Part shown: positions 5,796 through 9,749 of the stretch, piece after piece
How the letters are laid out: every line of letters starts with the position of its first letter
Position numbering within the stretch: position 1 is the first letter of the stretch
Assembly (NCBI GenBank): GCA_002451175.1
Contig: DKBI01000259.1
Coordinates: 11,793-21,541 of the forward strand
Length of the DNA stretch: 9,749 bases
Reading direction: 5' to 3'
Source of the DNA: Betaproteobacteria bacterium UBA6904
GTDB lineage: Bacteria > Pseudomonadota > Gammaproteobacteria > Burkholderiales > SG8-39
Notes under the pieces: generated by a model
Databases searched by the model: none
What the model saw: the letters and a program-made list of their open reading frames with translations, nothing else
Told to the model about the DNA's origin: nothing
Position numbers and translations under genes: made by a program

Positions 5796-7709
5796 TCACT
5801 CTTCGAAGTAGGTGTAGCCGCGCATGCTCGCCGAGAACGCCTCGAAGATCGTCTGGCGCTCGCTCGCCGAGATGCGCCCCTTGCGCACCGCCTGCTCGGC
5901 GGTGACCCGGAACTGCTCGAGCAGCTGCTGCGGCTGGTACTCGACGTAGCTCAGCACGTCGGCGATCGAGTCGCCGTCGATCTCGCGCACGAAGTCGAAG
6001 CTGCCGTCCTCGTGGATGCGCACGCTGACGACGTTCGTGTCGCCCATCAGGTTGTGCAGGTCGCCCAGCGTCTCCTGGTAGGCGCCGACGAGGAACACGC
6101 CGAGGTAGTACGGGTCGCCGTTGGCCAGCGGGTGCAGCGGCAGGGTCTTGCGGATGCCGCGCACGCCGATGAACTGGTCGATCTTGCCGTCCGAGTCGCA
6201 GGTGATGTCGGCGATGATCGCCTGGCGCGTCGGCGCCTCGTTGAGCCGGTGCACCGGCATGATCGGGAACACCTGCTCGATCGCCCAGACGTCCGGCAGC
6301 GACTGGAACACCGAGAAGTTGCCGTAATAGATGTCCGAGAGCGACTCCTCGAGCGCGTCGAGCCCGAGGGGCACGCGCTTCGCGCCGGGGAGCTCCCGCG
6401 CGATGGCGCGCACGATCTGCAGGAAGATGTTCTCCGCCAGCGAGAGCTGGCGCAGCCGCACCCGGCCGTGCTTGAACAGCTCGCGCATCTCGCCGCGGTA
6501 GTAGGCGGCGTCGTTGTGGCACTCCTGCAGGTTCTTCGGATTGACGTTCTTCAGCGTGTCGCGCAGGTTGCCGATCAGCTCGTGCTCGCCCGCCTGCGGC
6601 TCCGGGACCTCGCCCGGATCGAAGCGCGTGACGTCCAGGATGTCGAACAGCAGCACCGACGAGTACGCCACCACGGCGCGCCCCGACTCGGTGATGACGA
6701 CCGGGTGCTCGATCCCCTCGGGGTCGAGCGTGGTCATGATCGTCTCGACGATGTCCGAGCAGTACTCGTCCAGCGAGTAGTTCTTGCTGTACTCGTAGTT
6801 GGTCTGCGAGCCGTCGTAGTCCACCGCGAGGCCCCCGCCGAGGTCGAGGAAGCCGAGGGCGGCGCCCTCCTTGCGCAGGTCCACGTAGTAGCGGCACGCC
6901 TCCAGCACCGCGCTGCGGATGTCGCGGATGTTGGGAATCTGCGAGCCGAGGTGGTAGTGCAGGAGCTGCACGCAGTCGAGCATCTCGTGCTCGCGCAGGG
7001 CGTCGACCAGGCCGACGATCTGCTCGGTGGTCAGCCCGAAGATGCTGCGGTCGCCGCTCGACTCGTTCCAGTAGCCGCCCACCCGCGAGGACAGCTTCAC
7101 GCGCACGCCGAGCATCGGCCGGATGCCCAGGCGCCGGCTCTCCTCGAGGATGATCGGCAGCTCGGTCGGCGTCTCGATGACGAAGAAGCACTTGTAGCCG
7201 AGCTTCAGCGCCTGCAGGCCGAGGGACACGAACTCCGTGTCCTTGTAGCCGTTGCAGATGATGTAGCCGGTGTCCGGGTCGAGGTGGGCGAGCGCGATCA
7301 GCAGCTCGGCCTTGCTGCCGGCCTCCAGGCCGTGGCCGTAGCGCGCCCCGAAGCGCGCGATCTCGCCGATCACGTGGCACTGCTGGTTGACCTTGATCGG
7401 GAACACGCCGCGATAGGCGCCGCCGTACTGCAGCGCGCGGATCGCCCGGTTGAAGCTGTCGTTGAGCAGCGAGATCTGGCTGTCGAGCAGGTTCTCGATG
7501 CGCAGCAGCACCGGCATCTGCAGCCCGCGCTGGCGCATGCCCGCGATGATCGCCATGAGGCTCGCGCCGACGCGCCGGTCGCCGAACGGCACCATGACGT
7601 GCACCGTCCCGTCCTCGCCGATGTCGAAATACCCGGCGCCCCAGCTCCGGATCCCGTAGAGCTCCGCCGCTTCAGCGGTGGTCCCGCCCGAAACCAGGTC
7701 TCGTTTCAA
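5796..7709 (-). CDS. speA: biosynthetic arginine decarboxylase
   Basis: A large PLP-dependent decarboxylase converting arginine to agmatine and CO2. With the start used here (TTG at 7709, 637 residues) the PLP lysine is Lys106 in GVFPIKVNQQ. HYHLGSQ (251-257), the phosphate-binding LGGGLAVDYDG (about 290-300), ESGRA (341-345) and Cys504 in ITCDSDGKIDQF complete the active-site set. Length is normal for biosynthetic SpeA. The frame stays open to a TTG at 7763 (655 residues), but the extra 18 codons use atypical codons for this genome (CTA, TTT, TCA, GCA), lack a ribosome-binding site and contain a plausible promoter, so I prefer the later start. CTG at 7697 is a third choice. No ATG or GTG is suitably placed. 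First gene of the spermidine operon; the next begins 7 bases after its stop. Confidence 0.93.
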   Translation of the reverse strand: MKRDLVSGGTTAEAAELYGIRSWGAGYFDIGEDGTVHVMVPFGDRRVGASLMAIIAGMRQRGLQMPVLLRIENLLDSQISLLNDSFNRAIRALQYGGAYRGVFPIKVNQQCHVIGEIARFGARYGHGLEAGSKAELLIALAHLDPDTGYIICNGYKDTEFVSLGLQALKLGYKCFFVIETPTELPIILEESRRLGIRPMLGVRVKLSSRVGGYWNESSGDRSIFGLTTEQIVGLVDALREHEMLDCVQLLHYHLGSQIPNIRDIRSAVLEACRYYVDLRKEGAALGFLDLGGGLAVDYDGSQTNYEYSKNYSLDEYCSDIVETIMTTLDPEGIEHPVVITESGRAVVAYSSVLLFDILDVTRFDPGEVPEPQAGEHELIGNLRDTLKNVNPKNLQECHNDAAYYRGEMRELFKHGRVRLRQLSLAENIFLQIVRAIARELPGAKRVPLGLDALEESLSDIYYGNFSVFQSLPDVWAIEQVFPIMPVHRLNEAPTRQAIIADITCDSDGKIDQFIGVRGIRKTLPLHPLANGDPYYLGVFLVGAYQETLGDLHNLMGDTNVVSVRIHEDGSFDFVREIDGDSIADVLSYVEYQPQQLLEQFRVTAEQAVRKGRISASERQTIFEAFSASMRGYTYFEE

Positions 7710-7747
7710 TTCGCGCGCGTTCCCAAAGTGTGATTTCGCTGGTGCGG

Positions 7748-7776
7748 AAAATAGCAGATTCAAGCGACAATGTCGC
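7748..7776 (-). promoter_or_regulatory. candidate sigma-70-type promoter of the speA operon
   Basis: Read on the - strand: GCGACA (-35, 7776-7771; 4 of 6 matches to TTGACA), a 17-base spacer, then TATTTT (-10, 7753-7748; 4 of 6) preceded by TGC, making an extended -10. The expected transcript start is near 7741, giving a leader of about 32 bases to the TTG at 7709. This is the AT-richest patch in the region. It would lie inside the coding sequence if translation began at 7763. Confidence 0.45.
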
Positions 7777-7777
7777 T
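7763..7777. promoter_or_regulatory. 15-bp palindrome, candidate operator between divergent genes
   Basis: AGCGACA and TGTCGCT are perfect 7-bp inverted arms around a single central base. The site sits between the divergent speA operon and the acyl-CoA dehydrogenase-like gene, and one arm coincides with the proposed speA -35 box. A dimeric regulator bound here could block speA transcription and influence the divergent gene. The binding protein is unknown. Confidence 0.4.
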
Positions 7778-7799
7778 AGCCGCGCGACGCGCGCGCCAC

Positions 7800-7804
7800 G
7801 GAGA
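7800..7804 (+). promoter_or_regulatory. ribosome-binding site fixing the start of the acyl-CoA dehydrogenase-like gene
   Basis: GGAGA lies 9 bases before the ATG at 7814. This favours that ATG over an in-frame GTG at 7730, whose 28 extra residues are arginine- and serine-rich and do not look like an acyl-CoA dehydrogenase N-terminus. Confidence 0.65.
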
Positions 7805-7813
7805 CAGGCCGCG

Positions 7814-8980
7814 ATGGATTTCCAGCTCACGGACGAACAGCAGCAGTTGGTCGAACTCGCCGAGCGCCTCGGGCGCGACGTGTTCGCCCCGAAGGCGGCG
7901 CGCTGGGACCGCAACCACGAGTATCCGCACGAGAACGTCGAGGTGCTGCGCCAGGCCGGCCTCCTCGGCATGACCATCCCGCGGCGCTTCGGCGGCGCCG
8001 AGCGGCCGCTGATCGACGCGGTGCTCGCCATCGAGACCATCGCCCGGTATTGCGGCGTCACCGCGCGCATCGTCGTCGAGACCAACATGGGCGCGCTGGG
8101 CTGCGTCATGGCGTACGGCACGGAAGCGCAGCAGCGCGAGACGGCGCGGCGCATCCTCGCCGAGGGCGACAAGCCGGCGATCGGCATGACCGAGCCCGGC
8201 GCGGGCACGGATCTCACCGCGCTGCGCACCACGGCAACCGAGCGCGACGGGCATTACGTGATCCACGGCACCAAGCACTGGATCACCGGCGGCGGCATCT
8301 CGCGCACCAACCTCGTGTTCGCCCGGATCGTCGACGCGGGCGGCGCCGACCAGGGCATCGGCGGCATCCTCGTCGACCTCGGCACCCCGGGCTTCACCAT
8401 CGGCCGGGTCGAGGATGCGATGGGCCTGCGCGGCATCCCGGAGGCCGAGCTGATCTTCGACGGCTGCCGCGTGCCGGCCGCCAACCTCGTCGTGCGGGAC
8501 CCGAAGGACGGCTTCAAGAAGCTGATGAACGGCTACAACGCGCAGCGTGTCGGCGCGTCCTCCGTCGCCCTCGGTCTCGCGCAGGGCGCGCACGATCTGG
8601 CGGTGGACTATCTTTGCCGGCGGGAGGCCTTTGGCCGCAGGCTGAAGGACTTCCAGGGGCTGGAATGGCTGATGGCCGAGAGCGAAATCGCGCTCGAGGC
8701 CATGCGCCTGCTCATCTACCGGGCCGCCTGCAACGCGCGGCCGCTGGCCAACAACGTGATGCTGCCGCAGATGAAGGACGCGTCGATTGCCAAGGCGTTC
8801 AGCGGCCACACGGCCTTCGAGGTGGTCAGCGAGTCCCTGCAGATGTTCGGCGCCGCCGGCTATTCGCGCGATCTGCCGCTCGAGCGCATGCTGCGCGACG
8901 TGCGCATGTTCCAGATCGGCGGCGGCACCTCCCAGGCGCAGCTCAACATGATCGCCCGCGGCCTGTTCGCGGGGCGCTAG
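7814..8980 (+). CDS. acyl-CoA dehydrogenase-fold enzyme, probably 3-sulfinopropanoyl-CoA desulfinase-like
   Basis: A 388-residue flavoprotein with the usual three-domain acyl-CoA dehydrogenase layout: MDFQLTDEQQQLVELA at the N-terminus, the flavin loops GMTEPGAGTD (124-133) and KHWITGGG (154-161), REAFGRRLKDFQ (270-281), and FGAAGY (345-350) with RDVRMFQIGGGT (361-372). The catalytic glutamate of MCAD-type enzymes (in YEGT) is Gly370 here. The alternative helix position used by isovaleryl-CoA dehydrogenase is Gln244, in YNAQR. Absence of both bases, with Arg85 in the N-terminal domain and Gln244, is the pattern I recall for Acd of Advenella mimigardefordensis (Arg84, Gln246), which removes sulfite from 3-sulfinopropanoyl-CoA. 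Surrounding sequence (YNAQRVGA, VALG, FQGLEW) also recalls that family. Family certain; desulfinase function inferred. No other genes of that pathway are in the window. Confidence 0.88.
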   Translation: MDFQLTDEQQQLVELAERLGRDVFAPKAARWDRNHEYPHENVEVLRQAGLLGMTIPRRFGGAERPLIDAVLAIETIARYCGVTARIVVETNMGALGCVMAYGTEAQQRETARRILAEGDKPAIGMTEPGAGTDLTALRTTATERDGHYVIHGTKHWITGGGISRTNLVFARIVDAGGADQGIGGILVDLGTPGFTIGRVEDAMGLRGIPEAELIFDGCRVPAANLVVRDPKDGFKKLMNGYNAQRVGASSVALGLAQGAHDLAVDYLCRREAFGRRLKDFQGLEWLMAESEIALEAMRLLIYRAACNARPLANNVMLPQMKDASIAKAFSGHTAFEVVSESLQMFGAAGYSRDLPLERMLRDVRMFQIGGGTSQAQLNMIARGLFAGR

Positions 8981-8988
8981 CGCCCCGC
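8969..8988. terminator. perfect 20-bp palindrome at the junction of convergent genes
   Basis: GCGGGGCGCT and AGCGCCCCGC are exact inverted halves with no spacer. The palindrome covers the last codons and TAG of the acyl-CoA dehydrogenase-like gene and ends 4 bases before the stop of the convergent thioredoxin-like gene. In RNA it would fold into a very GC-rich stem with a short loop on either strand. There is no U-tract, so it may be a bidirectional Rho-associated end or 3' stabiliser rather than a classical intrinsic terminator. Confidence 0.45.
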
Positions 8989-8992
8989 TGCC

Positions 8993-9460
8993 CTACTTCG
9001 GCGCGGCGGCCTCGAGAATGGCGAGGAACGCCCGCGGATCGCGATAGCCGACGAACTGCTGGAGGGTCTTGCCCTGCTCGTCGAGGACCATCATGGTCGG
9101 CGTGGCCCGGACGCCGAGCTGCGCGGCGAGCGCCTTCTCCGCGCGCGACACGCCATCCAGCCAGACCGTGTCGCGGGACCCGAACAGGTCGATCGCGACG
9201 AGGACGAAGCGCTGTTTCAGCCGCTCGGTGACCGCGGCATCGACGAACGTGGTCTTCGCCATGCGCAGGCAGGCCGGGCAGCCCTCCTGTTCGAAGAAGA
9301 CGATGACCCGCCGGCGCGCCTTCGCCGCGTCGCGCACCTCGTCGGGAAAATCGAGGAAGGACTCGGCAAAGGTGCCCTTCGGCGCATGCTCCGAAGCGCC
9401 CGCCAGCGCGAGGAGCGGCATGAACAGCAGGGCGAGCAGGATCGAGCGCACGGGCGCCAT
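8993..9460 (-). CDS. secreted thioredoxin-like protein with CPAC active site
   Basis: 155 residues from the ATG at 9460. Residues 1-22 form a signal peptide: basic VRS, a leucine-rich core (ILLALLFMPLLALA) and an AGA-type cleavage region, so the product should be periplasmic or lipid-free secreted. The mature part is a thioredoxin fold: strand RVIVFFEQEG, redox motif Cys61-Pro-Ala-Cys64, and cis-proline Pro121 in VRATPTMMVLDEQG. It resembles the SoxW/thioredoxin-7 type of periplasmic thiol reductant or oxidase; the target is not evident. A GTG at 9451 has a better-spaced GGTGGA (9 bases) and would shorten the signal peptide by three residues. A longer start at 9520 is possible but adds an alanine-rich lead-in. 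It converges on the acyl-CoA dehydrogenase-like gene and diverges from an arsenite efflux gene. Confidence 0.85.
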   Translation of the reverse strand: MAPVRSILLALLFMPLLALAGASEHAPKGTFAESFLDFPDEVRDAAKARRRVIVFFEQEGCPACLRMAKTTFVDAAVTERLKQRFVLVAIDLFGSRDTVWLDGVSRAEKALAAQLGVRATPTMMVLDEQGKTLQQFVGYRDPRAFLAILEAAAPK

Positions 9461-9567
9461 TCCACCAAGAATCCGCGAAAAGCGCCATGCCGCCCGGCGA
9501 ACGGCCGCCGCGGCCGCCACCTGGCAGGGCCGAGTCGTGGCAAATCCAGGGACTCGAGCCGCCGGGT

Positions 9568-9596
9568 TTGACCGCAGGAGACCAATTCCCTAGGCT
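9568..9596 (+). promoter_or_regulatory. candidate promoter upstream of the arsenite efflux gene
   Basis: TTGACC (9568-9573, 5 of 6 matches to the -35 consensus) is separated by 17 bases from TAGGCT (9591-9596, 3 of 6 matches to the -10). The expected start is close to 9603, which leaves little or no leader before the ATG at 9602 and about 90 bases before the efflux start at 9691. The -10 is poor, so this is tentative. The rest of 9461-9567 holds GC-rich sequence with no supported gene. Confidence 0.3.
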
Positions 9597-9603
9597 TGGG
9601 AAT
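9585..9603. repeat. inverted repeat over the presumed -10 and transcript start
   Basis: ATTCCC (9585-9590) and GGGAAT (9598-9603) form perfect 6-bp arms around a 7-base centre, extended by CC and GG outside one unpaired A. The repeat spans the proposed -10 and the ATG of the 30-codon frame, so it could be an operator. It does not look like the ATCAA/TTGAT-type ArsR sites I know of. Confidence 0.35.
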
Positions 9604-9694
9604 GGACGGCGCCAGGGGCAGCCTCACCGACTTTGAACGATGGCTCCGCGTCGCGGCGATCGCCAGATTCCGGCCCGAGGACGTTGGCGCATGA
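9602..9694 (+). CDS. 30-codon frame coupled to the arsenite efflux gene, possibly a duplicated N-terminus
   Basis: ATG to TGA, encoding 30 residues whose central part, SLTDFERWLRVA, closely echoes the N-terminus of the following gene (SLFERWLTLWVA). Its TGA overlaps that gene's ATG (ATGA). It may be a leader peptide whose translation feeds the efflux gene, or a remnant of a partial duplication of its 5' end. No clear ribosome-binding site is seen apart from AGG 7 bases upstream. The frame is short enough to be chance, but the overlap and repeated motif together argue against that. Confidence 0.35.
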   Translation: MDGARGSLTDFERWLRVAAIARFRPEDVGA

Positions 9695-9749
9695 GCCAGC
9701 GGCTCAGCCTCTTCGAACGCTGGCTGACGCTGTGGGTGGCGCTGTGCAT
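9691..9749 (+). CDS. ACR3-type arsenite efflux permease, N-terminal fragment
   Basis: Only 19 codons and two bases are visible before the window ends. The start reads MSQRLSLFERWLTLWVALC, the typical opening of the ACR3/ArsB-type arsenical-resistance permeases: a short cytoplasmic lead with a (F)ER(W/Y)LTLW motif running into the first membrane helix. These are about 340-400-residue, ten-helix inner-membrane carriers that export arsenite. GAGGA stands 9 bases before the ATG, a good ribosome-binding site. It overlaps the 30-codon frame upstream by ATGA. No arsR or arsC is in the visible part; they would have to lie further right. The family call rests on a short stretch and is therefore moderate. 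Confidence 0.65.
   Translation, partial: MSQRLSLFERWLTLWVALC

Noticed and set aside
3617..5905. A 762-codon open frame on the + strand, antisense to nspC and the dehydrogenase gene
   Set aside because: It is rich in Arg, His, Ala and Val with no recognisable domain, and lies opposite two genes with clear catalytic motifs. Long antisense frames are expected at this GC content.
5523..7733. A 736-codon open frame on the + strand, antisense to speA
   Set aside because: The composition (repeated V, D, H, L, R) is a mirror of GC-rich codon use in speA; no family features and no ribosome-binding site.
7730..7813. Upstream GTG start for the acyl-CoA dehydrogenase-like gene, adding 28 residues
   Set aside because: The extension is Arg/Ser/Ala-rich and covers the palindrome and promoter region; the ATG at 7814 has a well-spaced GGAGA.
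9536..9575. Possible tRNA T-arm remnant (CTCGAGTCC-like on the - strand)
   Set aside because: No matching T-stem, acceptor or anticodon arm could be formed around it.

Overview
The window is GC-rich, densely coded bacterial chromosome. It most resembles a betaproteobacterium, judging by the biosynthetic SpeA, the MtfA-type peptidase, an AtzE/AtzG-like amidase pair and an acyl-CoA dehydrogenase homologue close to betaproteobacterial 3-sulfinopropanoyl-CoA desulfinases. The taxonomic call is an inference from protein families, not from a marker gene. There are no rRNA or tRNA genes, transposases or CRISPR arrays.

Left edge (1-690, + strand): the C-terminal end of an MtfA-like (M90) metallopeptidase overlaps by ATGA with a short flavodoxin-fold protein. 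A gene-free gap of about 170 bp (691-860) follows, holding imperfect hairpins between convergent genes.

Centre (861-7709, - strand): six genes run in one direction with gaps of 7 and 27 nt, an ATGA overlap, 37 nt, and another ATGA overlap. In transcription order they are speA (arginine decarboxylase), a carboxy(nor)spermidine dehydrogenase, nspC (carboxy(nor)spermidine decarboxylase), an agmatinase-type ureohydrolase, a 64-residue GatC/AtzG-like protein, and an amidase-signature hydrolase with an intact Lys-Ser-Ser triad. The first four form a complete route from arginine through agmatine and putrescine to carboxyspermidine and spermidine, with aspartate semialdehyde as the aminopropyl source and no SpeD/SpeE. 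The last two look like a two-subunit amidase whose role in a polyamine operon I cannot assign; this is the best candidate for an undescribed component.

Right part: divergent from speA, across a short promoter region containing a 15-bp palindrome, is an acyl-CoA dehydrogenase-fold enzyme (7814-8980, +). It lacks a glutamate at both usual catalytic-base positions and carries the Arg/Gln pair I associate with 3-sulfinopropanoyl-CoA desulfinase. Its stop codon lies in a perfect 20-bp palindrome, facing a convergent gene for a secreted CPAC thioredoxin-like protein (8993-9460, -). After a gap of about 230 bp the window ends in the first 19 codons of an ACR3-type arsenite efflux gene (9691 onward, +). 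It is preceded by a 30-codon reading frame that overlaps it by ATGA and partly repeats its N-terminal sequence.
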